Shown one piece after another: positions 7,543-16,183 of a stretch of 64,000 nucleotides of DNA. Within the stretch, counting starts at the first letter, position 1. The number at the start of each line of letters is the position of its first letter. The DNA comes from Scatomonas sp963930955. GTDB taxonomy: Bacteria; Bacillota; Clostridia; Lachnospirales; Lachnospiraceae. The DNA is taken from NCBI GenBank assembly GCA_963930955.1, contig OZ006967.1:1984001-2048000 (forward strand), given 5' to 3'. A program made the position numbers and the translations under genes. The notes below the pieces were generated by a model, which saw only the letters and a list, made by a program, of their open reading frames with translations, made no database searches and had not been told where the DNA came from.

Positions 7543-8757
7543 ATGCAGAAAATTACCATGAAAACTCCCCTGGTGGAGATGGACGGAGACGAGATGACAA
7601 GGATCCTGTGGCAGATGATCAAGGATGAACTGCTGCTGCCTTTTGTGGATCTGAATACAGAATATTATGATCTGGGCCTGGAGCACCGGGATGAGACCGG
7701 GGATCAGGTGACCGTGGACGCTGCCAACGCCACCAAGAAGTACGGGGTGGCTGTGAAATGCGCCACCATCACCCCTAACGCTGCCAGAATGACCGAGTAC
7801 AATCTTCATGAGATGTGGAAGAGCCCCAACGGCACCATCCGTGCCATGCTGGACGGAACGGTATTCCGGGCTCCCATTGTGGTAAAAGGTATCGAGCCCT
7901 GCGTAAAGAACTGGAAGAAGCCTATTACCATTGCAAGACACGCTTACGGGGATGTTTACAAGAATGCGGAGATGACCATCCCGGCAGCCGGCAAGGTAGA
8001 ACTGGTGTATACCCCTGCGGACGGATCCGAAGAGAGCCGGATCCTGGTCCATGATTTCCAGGGCAGCGGCGTGGTGCAGGGACAGCACAATCTGGACGAT
8101 TCCATTGAAAGCTTCGCCAGAAGCTGCTTTGAGTACGCTCTGGACACCAAACAGGATCTCTGGTTTGCCACCAAGGACACCATCTCCAAGAAATACGATC
8201 ATCGGTTTAAAGATATCTTCGCGGAGATCTTCGAGAAGGAATATAAAGAAAAATTTGAGGCTGCGGGCATTACTTATTTCTACACCCTCATCGATGACGC
8301 GGTAGCCCGTATCATGAAGGCTGAGGGCGGCTTTATCTGGGCCTGCAAAAACTACGATGGAGATGTCATGAGCGACATGGTCTCTTCCGCCTTTGGATCT
8401 CTGGCCATGATGACCTCCGTGCTGGTATCTCCTCACGGATACTTTGAGTACGAGGCCGCCCACGGCACCGTACAGCGCCACTACTACAAACATCTGAAAG
8501 GGGAGGAGACTTCCACCAACTCCGTGGCCACCATTTTTGCATGGACCGGCGCCCTGCGGAAGAGGGGCGAGCTGGATCAGATCCCGGAGCTGTCCGCCTT
8601 TGCCGACAAGCTGGAGGAGGCTACCCTTACCACCATCGAGTCCGGAAAGATGACCAAGGATCTGGCCCTGATCACTACCATCCAGAATCCCACGGTACTC
8701 AACAGCCGGGACTTCATTCTGGCTATCCGTGAGAAACTGGAGGAGCTGTTAAAGTAA
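7543..8757 (+). CDS. icd: NADP-dependent isocitrate dehydrogenase
   Basis: Oxidatively decarboxylates isocitrate to 2-oxoglutarate, supplying the carbon skeleton for glutamate. The 404-residue protein belongs to the eukaryote-like (IDH1/2-type) homodimeric branch rather than the E. coli type, judging from MDGDEMTRI at the N-terminus, SPNGTIRAMLDGTVFR, and AAHGTVQRHYY with TNSVATIFAW near the C-terminus. ATG 7543 is preferred over the upstream ATG at 7531 because GGAGG precedes it by 5 bases. Confidence 0.93.
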   Translation: MQKITMKTPLVEMDGDEMTRILWQMIKDELLLPFVDLNTEYYDLGLEHRDETGDQVTVDAANATKKYGVAVKCATITPNAARMTEYNLHEMWKSPNGTIRAMLDGTVFRAPIVVKGIEPCVKNWKKPITIARHAYGDVYKNAEMTIPAAGKVELVYTPADGSEESRILVHDFQGSGVVQGQHNLDDSIESFARSCFEYALDTKQDLWFATKDTISKKYDHRFKDIFAEIFEKEYKEKFEAAGITYFYTLIDDAVARIMKAEGGFIWACKNYDGDVMSDMVSSAFGSLAMMTSVLVSPHGYFEYEAAHGTVQRHYYKHLKGEETSTNSVATIFAWTGALRKRGELDQIPELSAFADKLEEATLTTIESGKMTKDLALITTIQNPTVLNSRDFILAIREKLEELLK

Positions 8758-8794
8758 AACGCTGCTCATGCGGCGCTCATAAAAAGAGATGGAG

Positions 8795-8832
8795 AAAAGC
8801 CCTGATCTGTAAAAGGATGCAGGGTTTTTTTC
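8795..8832 (+). terminator. Terminator after icd
   Basis: AAAAGCCCTG and CAGGGTTTT can pair, with one bulged G and a 15-base loop, and a run of T follows. It is a modest but plausible intrinsic terminator 40-75 bases after the icd stop. Confidence 0.55.
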
Positions 8833-8900
8833 TGTAAACAAATTAATAATAAAACTGGCGCTTTTAACATTCTGACTGCTTTTTTTAACGGACCGGACTA

Positions 8901-8927
8901 ACGGGTCTGCCGGAAAACCCGTATAAT
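8901..8927 (+). promoter_or_regulatory. -10 element with an inverted repeat upstream of the YczE-like gene
   Basis: TATAAT at 8922-8927 is preceded by the inverted repeat ACGGGT (8901-8906) and ACCCGT (8917-8922), which sits in the promoter spacer. No good -35 hexamer lies at 17 bases. The repeat could be an operator for an activator or repressor; this is inference. Confidence 0.4.
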
Positions 8928-8966
8928 TTTATTAATTCCACAAAAAGCAATCAAGGAGAGATAGCT

Positions 8967-9620
8967 ATGAGAGCAAAAAACAGTTTATTTTCCAGAAGAT
9001 TTATCATGATGCTGGCAGGAATTTTATTTATCAGTATTTGTGTGGGATGCTACCGGATGAGCAATCTGGGGGTGGACGCATTTACCTGCATGAACCTGGG
9101 AATCAGCGGTTTTCTTGGCATGAGTTTCGGAACCTGGCAGCTGATCATGAACCTTGCTATTCTGATTCTGGTATTCTTCACTGTAAGAAAAAATATCGGA
9201 CTTGGAACCATTGTAAACATGGTGTGTGTGGGATACGGAGCAGATTTTTTCTGCTGGTTTTTTCAGAAAGTGCTGGAATTACAGCCGTCCCTTCCGGTGA
9301 AAATCCTTTTTCTGGTCATCGGCAGTCTTTTTGCGGGGCTGGGGGTGGCCTTTTATATTGTAGCGGACATGGGGATCGCCCCCTATGACAGCGTAGCCTT
9401 TATATTGGAAAAGGGAACCTCCGGAAAGATTCCCTTTCAATACGCGCGGATTTTTACCGATGTAAGCGTAGTGCTGATAGGCATAATATTTTGTTTGGCA
9501 GCCGGCAACAGTCTATGGGAGATTGTTGGCATCGGTACCCTTTGCAACGCGGCTTTTAATGGGCCCCTGATCCAGTTTTTCCGGGTTCACGTGACAGAGC
9601 CGCTCCTGGAAATGAATTAA
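8967..9620 (+). CDS. YczE/YitT-like integral membrane protein
   Basis: A 217-residue membrane protein with about five hydrophobic segments, including residues 12-30, 48-70, 105-130 and 160-180. It resembles the YczE/YyaS family, whose function is poorly understood. The paired motifs MSNLGVDAFTCM and DMGIAPYDSVAF in the two halves are related to each other, suggesting an internal duplication. ATG 8967 follows AAGGAGAG. It converges with the ABC-F gene, sharing four bases at the stops. Confidence 0.75.
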   Translation: MRAKNSLFSRRFIMMLAGILFISICVGCYRMSNLGVDAFTCMNLGISGFLGMSFGTWQLIMNLAILILVFFTVRKNIGLGTIVNMVCVGYGADFFCWFFQKVLELQPSLPVKILFLVIGSLFAGLGVAFYIVADMGIAPYDSVAFILEKGTSGKIPFQYARIFTDVSVVLIGIIFCLAAGNSLWEIVGIGTLCNAAFNGPLIQFFRVHVTEPLLEMN

Positions 9621-11545
9621 TCCGGATCCAATGTCTCTGCCAGGTTTTCCCATTCTAGATATAATTCTTCCAATTCCCGGGAAATTGCCGCTTTTTCTCT
9701 GGAAAGCTCCTGGCAGAGAGGAAGATTGGTTCCTGTTTCCGGAAGATTGAATTCTTCATCGATTTCCTTATCTCTTTGTTCCAGTTCTGCGATCCGTTCT
9801 TCTGTCTTTTTTAATGCGTTCTCTATTTTCCTTTTTCTGGCCTGGGCTTCCTTCTGGGCTTTCCAGTCCAGCTGAGAACCGGAGGGTTCTTCTAAGGCTT
9901 CAGGTTCTTTGCTCTGCTGAGGCGCGTAAGCTTTGGTCAGCTGGTCCTTTTTTTCCAGATAATAGTCGTAATTGCCTATATAGTTCACAAAGGTACCGTT
10001 GCAGAGATCCAGGATCCGGGTGGCTGTCTGGTTGATAAAATAACGGTCGTGACTTACATAGAGGACGGTTCCGGTATATTCCTGCAGGGCTTCCTCCAGG
10101 ATTTCTTTGGAAGTAATGTCCAGGTGGTTGGTGGGCTCGTCCAGCAGAAGAAAGTTGGCTTCTGAGAGCATAAGCTTAGCCAGGGAAAGCCGTCCCTGTT
10201 CTCCGCCGCTTAAGGATTTTACCTGTTTGAATACATCGTCTCCGGTAAAGAGAAAAGCTGCCAGCAGATTGCGGATCTCCGTGTTGGTCATGGCCGGGTA
10301 GGCGTCGGAGATTTCCTCAAAGGCGGTCTTCTCCGGGTGCAGCACCTGATGCTCCTGATCGTAATATCCGATCTGTACCCGGCTTCCCAAAGAAATCGAA
10401 CCGAAATCCGCCTCTTCCAGACCGGTAATCATTTTCAGAAGGGTAGTTTTCCCCGTACCGTTATTGCCGATTACCGCCACCCGTTCCCCTCGATGAATTT
10501 CAAAATTCTGTTGGGTAAAAAGCGGGTTTCCGTCGAAAGACTTTGAAAGATTCCGGACTGTCAGTACATCTTTTCCGCTCTGTATCCGGGGCACCAGGTG
10601 CAGGTGCATATCCGCCCGCACCTCTGCAGGCTTATCGAGCCGATCAATTTTCTCCAGCATCTTTTCCCGGCTTTCCGCCCGCTTAATAGATTTTTCCCGG
10701 TTAAAGGATTTCAGCTTGGCGATTACTTCCTCCTGATGCCGGATTTCCTGCTGCTGGTTCAGCCAGGCATTGTAAGCGGCCCGGCGGAGAATCGCTTTTT
10801 TCTGGCTATAGGCCGTATAATTCCCCTGAAATACGGTAGTTATGCCATTTTCCAGTTCAATGACCTTGGAAACGACCCGATCCAGAAAATAACGGTCGTG
10901 GCTGACGATCAGCACAGCGCCCTCATAGTTCACAAGATAGGTTTCCAGCCAGGCGATAGAATCCATATCCAGGTGGTTGGTAGGCTCATCCAGCAGAAGA
11001 AGATCGGGTTTGGTCAGCAGAAGACGGCCTAAAGCCACTCGGGTTTTCTGCCCCCCGGAAAGCGTGGAGAGGGGCTTGGAAAAATCTTCCTCAGGAAACC
11101 CAAGTCCCTTTAGTACGCCGGTGACTTCGCTCTGACAGGCGTACCCATTATTTAATTCAAAGGCATGGGTCAGGCGGGTATAGGTTTCCATCAGGGTATC
11201 CAGCTCCGTTCCGGAAACCAGTTTCATTTGCTGTTCCAGCTGCCGCATCCGCCGCTCCATATCAAGAATTTCCTGTTTTGCGGCCAGCAGGGTTTCATAG
11301 ATTGTTAACTCTCCGGAAACATCCTGCTGCTGAGCCAGGTATCCCAGGGACATCCCCTTTGACAGGATCACCTGCCCGGCGTCTGCCTGCATCTCTCCCG
11401 TAATAATTTTCAGAAGCGTAGACTTTCCTGCACCGTTAATACCGATGAGAGCCGCCTTTTCGTGCTCTTCTATATAAAAATTTGCCTGTCGGAGCACTTC
11501 GCCGGTTACAAAAGATTTTTCTATATTCTGACACGATACGATCAT
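9617..11545 (-). CDS. ABC-F family ATP-binding protein
   Basis: A 642-residue soluble protein with two ABC ATPase domains and no membrane domain, the hallmark of ABC-F factors that act on the ribosome. Domain 1 has GINGAGKST, LSGGQKTRVALG and LLLDEPTNHLD; domain 2 has GNNGTGKTT, LSGGEQGRLSLA and LLLDEPTNHLD. A charged linker lies between them and a C-terminal coiled coil spans about 555-635. It resembles YdiF/Uup-type housekeeping members more than antibiotic-resistance members, but that cannot be settled here. ATG 11545 is chosen because GGGAGG lies just upstream. Confidence 0.9.
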   Translation of the reverse strand: MIVSCQNIEKSFVTGEVLRQANFYIEEHEKAALIGINGAGKSTLLKIITGEMQADAGQVILSKGMSLGYLAQQQDVSGELTIYETLLAAKQEILDMERRMRQLEQQMKLVSGTELDTLMETYTRLTHAFELNNGYACQSEVTGVLKGLGFPEEDFSKPLSTLSGGQKTRVALGRLLLTKPDLLLLDEPTNHLDMDSIAWLETYLVNYEGAVLIVSHDRYFLDRVVSKVIELENGITTVFQGNYTAYSQKKAILRRAAYNAWLNQQQEIRHQEEVIAKLKSFNREKSIKRAESREKMLEKIDRLDKPAEVRADMHLHLVPRIQSGKDVLTVRNLSKSFDGNPLFTQQNFEIHRGERVAVIGNNGTGKTTLLKMITGLEEADFGSISLGSRVQIGYYDQEHQVLHPEKTAFEEISDAYPAMTNTEIRNLLAAFLFTGDDVFKQVKSLSGGEQGRLSLAKLMLSEANFLLLDEPTNHLDITSKEILEEALQEYTGTVLYVSHDRYFINQTATRILDLCNGTFVNYIGNYDYYLEKKDQLTKAYAPQQSKEPEALEEPSGSQLDWKAQKEAQARKRKIENALKKTEERIAELEQRDKEIDEEFNLPETGTNLPLCQELSREKAAISRELEELYLEWENLAETLDPD

Positions 11546-11560
11546 ATGTATACCTCCCAA

Positions 11561-11590
11561 GGCCCGCCGCCGATCCTGCCGGGCCGGGCC
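11561..11590 (-). promoter_or_regulatory. GC-rich hairpin in the ABC-F leader
   Basis: GGCCCG at 11561 can pair with either of two tandem CGGGCC copies (11580 or 11585). The structure falls in the predicted short leader between the promoter and the ABC-F ribosome binding site. Whether it regulates the gene is unknown. Confidence 0.35.
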
Positions 11591-11599
11591 ACAATGTGA

Positions 11600-11628
11600 A
11601 TACTAACAGAAAAAATGAAATTACACAA
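11600..11628 (-). promoter_or_regulatory. Promoter of the ABC-F gene
   Basis: On the minus strand, TTGTGT, 17 bases and TAGTAT lie about 55 bases upstream of the start codon, divergent from the rex promoter. Confidence 0.5.
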
Positions 11629-11690
11629 GAAGAAACCCGGGAGGAGGGGAGAAATTTCCGGGGAAAACATTCAAAAAAAGGAAGAACTCT

Positions 11691-11719
11691 TTGACAATTC
11701 TCTAACAAATAGATATAAT
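11691..11719 (+). promoter_or_regulatory. rex promoter with an overlapping Rex-like operator
   Basis: TTGACA, 17 bases and TATAAT form a perfect consensus promoter. The 18 bases TTGACAATTCTCTAACAA (11691-11708) fit the Rex operator pattern TTGTTAA-N4-TTAACAA at 11 of 14 half-site positions and cover the -35 element and spacer, which would suit autorepression. Confidence 0.7.
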
Positions 11720-11755
11720 ATTTTTTGTATAGAGATTAGATGGGAGGAATCACAA

Positions 11756-12409
11756 TTGTGCAAAAAAGCTATTTCAAAAGCAGTCATTAAACGTCTTCCC
11801 AGATATTACCGGTACTTGGGAGAGCTGCTGGAGGATGGAGTGGAAAGAATTTCTTCCGGAGAGCTCAGTGAACGCATGAAGGTGACGGCATCGCAGATCA
11901 GACAGGATCTGAATAATTTCGGCGGCTTTGGCCAGCAGGGATACGGATACAATGTACGGTATCTTCATGAAGAGATCGGCAAAATCCTGGGGCTGGACAG
12001 AGTACACAATATGATCATTGTAGGGGCCGGAAATCTGGGCCAGGCCCTTGCCAACTATACTTCTTTTGAGCGGAGCGGATTTCGGACAGTGGGCCTTTTC
12101 GATGTGAATCCGGTTCTGAAGGGAGTGACGGTCCGGGGGATTCCGATTCGTATGATCGATGAACTTCCGGAGTTTATTAAGGAAAATCAAGTGGAAATTG
12201 CTACGCTGACCCTTCCCAAGGCCAAGGCCCGGGAGATGGCAGGCATTCTGGTGGAAAACGGTATCCGGGCTATCTGGAATTTCGCGCATACGGATCTGAA
12301 TCTTTTTCTGCCGAAGGATGTAATCGTTGAAAACGTGCATCTTTCTGAAAGTCTTATGCGGCTTTCCTATAATCTTACCAGTTATAATGAAAATTCCGAA
12401 GAAGAATAG
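11756..12409 (+). CDS. rex: Redox-sensing transcriptional repressor Rex
   Basis: A 217-residue repressor that senses the NADH/NAD ratio and represses fermentation and energy genes when NAD dominates. An N-terminal winged helix (about 1-80, with KAVIKRLPRYYRYL and SQIRQDLNNFGGFGQQGYGY) is followed by a Rossmann domain with GAGNLGQALANY near residue 90. The start is taken as TTG 11756, preceded by GGGAGG; this gives the normal family length, while earlier starts add an unrelated basic tail. An unpaired ABC-F gene lies divergently upstream. Confidence 0.94.
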   Translation: MCKKAISKAVIKRLPRYYRYLGELLEDGVERISSGELSERMKVTASQIRQDLNNFGGFGQQGYGYNVRYLHEEIGKILGLDRVHNMIIVGAGNLGQALANYTSFERSGFRTVGLFDVNPVLKGVTVRGIPIRMIDELPEFIKENQVEIATLTLPKAKAREMAGILVENGIRAIWNFAHTDLNLFLPKDVIVENVHLSESLMRLSYNLTSYNENSEEE

Positions 12410-12435
12410 CAGCAGAAAATGCTGCGCAAAAGGAG

Positions 12436-12486
12436 CAGATCCTGCGGTTGGCAATCATCAGTTCAAAGATTCCGCCGTAGGATCTG
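12436..12486 (+). other. Inverted repeat between rex and nnr
   Basis: CAGATCCTGCGG and CCGTAGGATCTG pair over 12 positions, one of them a G-U wobble in RNA, with a 27-base loop. There is no T-run, so it is unlikely to terminate; it may be an mRNA processing or stability element, or a site in DNA. Confidence 0.4.
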
Positions 12487-12512
12487 ACACGTTCTGCGTA
12501 GAAAGGAGTAAT

Positions 12513-13991
12513 ATGGAACGGATATTGACCGGGGCACAGATGAAAGCGGCGGATGCTTCCGCCATAGCCGGCGGGATGCCTTCTCTGGTACTGATGGAGC
12601 GGGCTGCTCTGGCGGTAGCGGATGAGATTGAAAAAAGAAACTGGGACAAAAGCCGGATCCTGGCTGTATGCGGAACAGGAAATAACGGAGGGGACGGGGT
12701 GGCTGCCGCCCGGATCCTGGCCGAAAGAGGTTTCCGTGTTTTTGTCTGTCTGGTGGGAAAACCAGAGAAATACAGTGAACAGCTGCGGACCCAGTTAAAA
12801 ATTGCGGAAAAATATCCTGTAACTTTCGTCAACAGTTTTACAGCAGCTGAATATACTGTTATCATAGACGCGCTTTTTGGAGTGGGACTTGCCCGGGAGC
12901 TGAAAGGGGATTTTCTGGAAGCCGTTCATAAAATAAATGCCGGAAACGCCAAGGTACTGGCAGTGGACCTTCCCTCAGGTATACACACAGACAGCGGAAG
13001 AGTTCTCGGGGCAGCAGTAAACGCAGATGTGACCCTGACTCTGGCCTATAAAAAACCGGGGCTGCTTTTTTATCCGGGGGCTTCCTGCGCCGGAGAAGTG
13101 GTGCTGCGGAAGATCGGGATTTCCGCGCCGGAAATTTCGGACCGGGACAGCCTGTACCGCCTGGAGGAGAAGGATATCCGAAACCTTCCGCCCAGGGACG
13201 AGTCCGGAAATAAAGGAACTTTTCAAAAACTTCTGGTAATCGCCGGATCAGATACCATCTGCGGAGCCGCCTATCTTGCCGCAAAAGCTGCTTTACGGAC
13301 CGGCATCGGTATGGTGCGGATCTTTACTGCGCCTCAAAACCGAACGGCTCTGTCCGTATTGCTGCCGGAAGCGCTGATCGATACCTGGACAGAACCGGAA
13401 ATAGACAGAGAAGCACTGAATCATCTTCTGGCATGGGCAGATGCTGTCGCCATTGGTCCCGGGCTTTCCCAGAGTTCCTTTGCGGAAAAGCTGCTCCGGA
13501 ACTTTCTGGAATTGAATCACCTGCCCTGTGTGATGGATGCGGACGCCCTGAATCTCATGGCAAAAGCGCCGGAGCTCTGGGATCAGATCCTTTTTCCCTG
13601 TACCATTACGCCCCATATCGGGGAGATGTGCCGGCTGACTGGAAAAACCGCAGAAGAGATTAAAGAATCACCCCTGGAAACAGCCCGGAATTTTGCCGCC
13701 AGCCGAGGGGTTATCTGTCATCTAAAAGATGCCAGAAGCATTACCGCCGCTCCGGATGGAACCTGTTATGTAACAGATACCGGGGACAGCTCCCTGGCCA
13801 CCGCCGGCTCCGGAGATGTGCTGGCTGGTCTTACTGCAGGCCTTCTTTGCCGTCAGAGGGATATTGCCTTTCCGGCGGCAGCGGCAGGCGCATGGATCCA
13901 CGGACTGTGCGGCCAGGAGGCGGCCCGCAGACTTTCACGGGCAGCGGTTACCGCCTCCGATCTGCTGAATGAAATCCATCGTTTCCTTTAA
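12513..13991 (+). CDS. nnr: Bifunctional NAD(P)HX epimerase / ADP-dependent NAD(P)HX dehydratase
   Basis: Repairs hydrated NADH and NADPH. The 492-residue fusion has an N-terminal epimerase domain (about 1-210, with CGTGNNGGDG near residue 55 and DALFGVGL near 115) and a C-terminal ribokinase-like dehydratase domain (about 225-490, with GIGPGLSQ and the catalytic-region motif GSGDVLAGL near 430). ATG 12513 follows AAAGGAG; an upstream in-frame ATG lies inside rex and is rejected. Its place after rex links NADH sensing and NADH repair. Confidence 0.95.
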   Translation: MERILTGAQMKAADASAIAGGMPSLVLMERAALAVADEIEKRNWDKSRILAVCGTGNNGGDGVAAARILAERGFRVFVCLVGKPEKYSEQLRTQLKIAEKYPVTFVNSFTAAEYTVIIDALFGVGLARELKGDFLEAVHKINAGNAKVLAVDLPSGIHTDSGRVLGAAVNADVTLTLAYKKPGLLFYPGASCAGEVVLRKIGISAPEISDRDSLYRLEEKDIRNLPPRDESGNKGTFQKLLVIAGSDTICGAAYLAAKAALRTGIGMVRIFTAPQNRTALSVLLPEALIDTWTEPEIDREALNHLLAWADAVAIGPGLSQSSFAEKLLRNFLELNHLPCVMDADALNLMAKAPELWDQILFPCTITPHIGEMCRLTGKTAEEIKESPLETARNFAASRGVICHLKDARSITAAPDGTCYVTDTGDSSLATAGSGDVLAGLTAGLLCRQRDIAFPAAAAGAWIHGLCGQEAARRLSRAAVTASDLLNEIHRFL

Positions 13992-14085
13992 GACTTTATG
14001 AAAAGGTATACCTCCGATAAATATGGAAATACTTAAGGTAATCCCGTCAGAGGAGAAATCTTATAGGATCGGAGTGTGACACAAC

Positions 14086-14433
14086 TTGATCATAAAACGA
14101 GGAGATGTATTTTACGCGGATTTAAGGCCTGTAGTAGGAAGTGAGCAGGGAGGAATACGGCCGGTTCTTATTATTCAGAATAACATCGGCAACAAGCATA
14201 GTCCTACGGTGATCTGCGCGGCCATCACCTCCAAGATGAACAAGGCAAAATTGCCTACGCATATTGAAATTGACGCTTCTTCCTACAGTATTGTCAGAGA
14301 TTCTGTAATTCTTCTGGAACAGATCCGGACCATTGACAAGCGGAGGCTCAAAGACAAAATCTGTCATCTGCGCCCGGATCTCTTATCCCTGGTGGATGCC
14401 GCCCTGAAGGTGAGTCTGGATCTTACTACATAG
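14086..14433 (+). CDS. MazF/EndoA-type endoribonuclease toxin without a visible antitoxin
   Basis: A 115-residue PemK/MazF family mRNA interferase, closely like Bacillus EndoA: KRGDVFYADL at the N-terminus, the catalytic-region motif GGIRPVLIIQN near residue 27 and AAITSK near 48 with the conserved Thr. Start is TTG 14086 with GGAG 11 bases upstream. The gap to nnr is only 94 bases and holds no MazE-sized frame, so the antitoxin normally encoded just upstream is absent here. The nuclease residues look intact. Confidence 0.9.
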   Translation: MIIKRGDVFYADLRPVVGSEQGGIRPVLIIQNNIGNKHSPTVICAAITSKMNKAKLPTHIEIDASSYSIVRDSVILLEQIRTIDKRRLKDKICHLRPDLLSLVDAALKVSLDLTT

Positions 14434-14454
14434 AAAAGGACCCGGGCGGAATTC

Positions 14455-14483
14455 TTGACGAACTGTGGAATCAGTGCTATATT
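14455..14483 (+). promoter_or_regulatory. Promoter of the yebC gene
   Basis: TTGACG, 17 bases and TATATT, with a TGC extension directly before the -10 element. The start codon is 38 bases downstream of it. Confidence 0.7.
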
Positions 14484-14520
14484 TTAACAGGTACACTACG
14501 AGAAATGAGGAGAAAACAAA

Positions 14521-15249
14521 ATGTCTGGACATTCAAAATTTGCTAATATTAAGCATAAGAAAGAAAAAAACGATGCAAAAAAAGGGAAAATATTTACGAT
14601 TATCGGCCGTGAGATCGTAATCGCAGTGAAGGAGGGCGGACCGGATCCTGCCAATAACAGCAAACTGAGAGACGTAATTGCTAAAGCAAAAGCCAACAAC
14701 ATGCCCAATGATACCATTGAAAGAGGCATTAAGAAAGCTGCCGGCGACTCCAATGCTGACAATTATGAGCGCATTACATATGAGGGCTACGGTCCCAGCG
14801 GTATCGCCATCATCGTAGAGACACTGACAGATAATAAAAACCGTACAGCGGCCGATGTAAGAAGCGCCTTTACCAAGGGCCAGGGAAGCATCGGAACCCC
14901 CGGCTGCGTATCCTTCATGTTCGATAAAAAAGGTCAGATCATTATTTCGAAAGAAGAATGCTCCCTGGATGCAGATGATCTGATGATGATCGCTTTAGAC
15001 GCAGGCGCGGAGGATTTCTCGGAAGAGGAGGACTGCTATGAAGTGATCACAGATCCGGACGATTTTTCCGGAGTTCGGGAAGCCCTGGAAAAAGAAGGCA
15101 TTCCCATGGCCGAGGCGGACATCACCATGATTCCGCAGAACTATGTTTCGGTTACCGATGAAACTGCCCTGAAAAACCTGCAGCGGACGCTGGATCTTCT
15201 GGATGATAATGACGACGTACAGTACGTCTACACAAATCTGGAAGAGTAA
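14521..15249 (+). CDS. yebC: YebC/PmpR family DNA-binding or translation-associated regulator
   Basis: A 242-residue protein of the YebC/TACO1 family. Members have been described as transcriptional regulators and, more recently, as factors that help translation of difficult proline motifs; which applies here is not visible. Family landmarks are SGHSKFANIKHKK at the N-terminus, NMPNDTIERGIKKA near residue 60, YEGYGPSGIAI near 85 and the acidic middle domain. ATG follows GAGGAG. Single-gene unit with its own promoter. Confidence 0.95.
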   Translation: MSGHSKFANIKHKKEKNDAKKGKIFTIIGREIVIAVKEGGPDPANNSKLRDVIAKAKANNMPNDTIERGIKKAAGDSNADNYERITYEGYGPSGIAIIVETLTDNKNRTAADVRSAFTKGQGSIGTPGCVSFMFDKKGQIIISKEECSLDADDLMMIALDAGAEDFSEEEDCYEVITDPDDFSGVREALEKEGIPMAEADITMIPQNYVSVTDETALKNLQRTLDLLDDNDDVQYVYTNLEE

Positions 15250-15306
15250 TCCTTCTGCATAGGAACTGTTTTGTGTACACATACTTAGAAAAAAAGGAGT
15301 GCGCAC

Positions 15307-15954
15307 ATGCAGTCACCAGAACAGAAAGAAAACGAAAATATCGTTGCCTCCGGCAGCAGCATCTATCTGCTGTCGATTATCGGAGAAATAGAGGGGCACG
15401 AATCCCTCTCTGAGAGGTCCAAGGCTACCCGGTACGAGCATATTCTCCCAAATCTGGCAAGAGCGGAGGATGATGATTCCATCCTTGGAATTCTGATTCT
15501 TTTAAATACAGTGGGAGGAGATGTGGAGGCCGGGCTGGCTATTGCGGAAATGATCGCATCCATGAGCAAGCCCACGGTATCCCTGGTGCTGGGAGGCGGT
15601 CATTCCATAGGAGTCCCTCTGGCAGTTTCCGCGGATTATTCTTTTATCGTACCCAGCGCAACGATGATCCTCCATCCGGTGCGCCAGAACGGGCTTTTTA
15701 TCGGTGTGGCCCAATCCTACCGGAATATGGAAAAAACCCAGGACCGGATTACAGAATTTGTGTCCCGCCATTCCCGCATGACGGTCCGGCGCGTGGAAGA
15801 GCTGATGCTGGATACGCGGATGCTGGTGAAGGATGTAGGAACCATGCTGGATGGACGGGAAGCGGTAGAAGAAGGGCTGATCGATGAGGTGGGAGGTATA
15901 TCTCAGGCTCTAAGCAAGCTTCACAGCCTGATAGAATGCCGGAAAAAATCATAA
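15307..15954 (+). CDS. ClpP-like serine protease, TepA family
   Basis: A 215-residue member of the ClpP/crotonase fold family resembling TepA of Bacillus, described as a translocation-enhancing protein. The nucleophile Ser is in GGGHSIGVPLA (near residue 100) and the His in TMILHPV (near 122), consistent with an active protease; no signal peptide is seen. As in Bacillus, it lies close to the ftsK/spoIIIE gene. ATG 15307 follows AAAGGAG. A terminator follows. Confidence 0.88.
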   Translation: MQSPEQKENENIVASGSSIYLLSIIGEIEGHESLSERSKATRYEHILPNLARAEDDDSILGILILLNTVGGDVEAGLAIAEMIASMSKPTVSLVLGGGHSIGVPLAVSADYSFIVPSATMILHPVRQNGLFIGVAQSYRNMEKTQDRITEFVSRHSRMTVRRVEELMLDTRMLVKDVGTMLDGREAVEEGLIDEVGGISQALSKLHSLIECRKKS

Positions 15955-16008
15955 TAAAAAGGATAGGAGCTGCTGTATATGGATAGGGCAGCTGTCAGAT
16001 CCAATACA

Positions 16009-16050
16009 AACCGGGTTAAGGAGAGTTTTTCTTAAACCCGGTATCTTTTT
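16009..16050 (+). terminator. Terminator after the TepA-like gene
   Basis: AACCGGGTTAAG and CTTAAACCCGGT form a stem with one bulge and a 10-base loop, followed by ATCTTTTT. Good intrinsic terminator 55-95 bases after the stop. Confidence 0.8.
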
Positions 16051-16101
16051 GCTCTATAGGGAGCATTTTGAAATGAGATGTGAAATGAGAAGATTCTTTT
16101 A

Positions 16102-16130
16102 TTGTATGCTCAGTACTTTTATGATATAAT
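16102..16130 (+). promoter_or_regulatory. Promoter of the uppP-ftsK operon
   Basis: TTGTAT, 17 bases and TATAAT, about 53 bases before the uppP start codon. Confidence 0.65.
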
Positions 16131-16183
16131 AAGGCGTCCAGCTATAGGATCAGATAGCATTTTAAAACGGGGATGAAAAGAGT

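Noticed and set aside
13992..14085. A missing MazE antitoxin gene in the gap before MazF
   Set aside because: The gap is 94 bases and no frame encodes a MazE-like protein.
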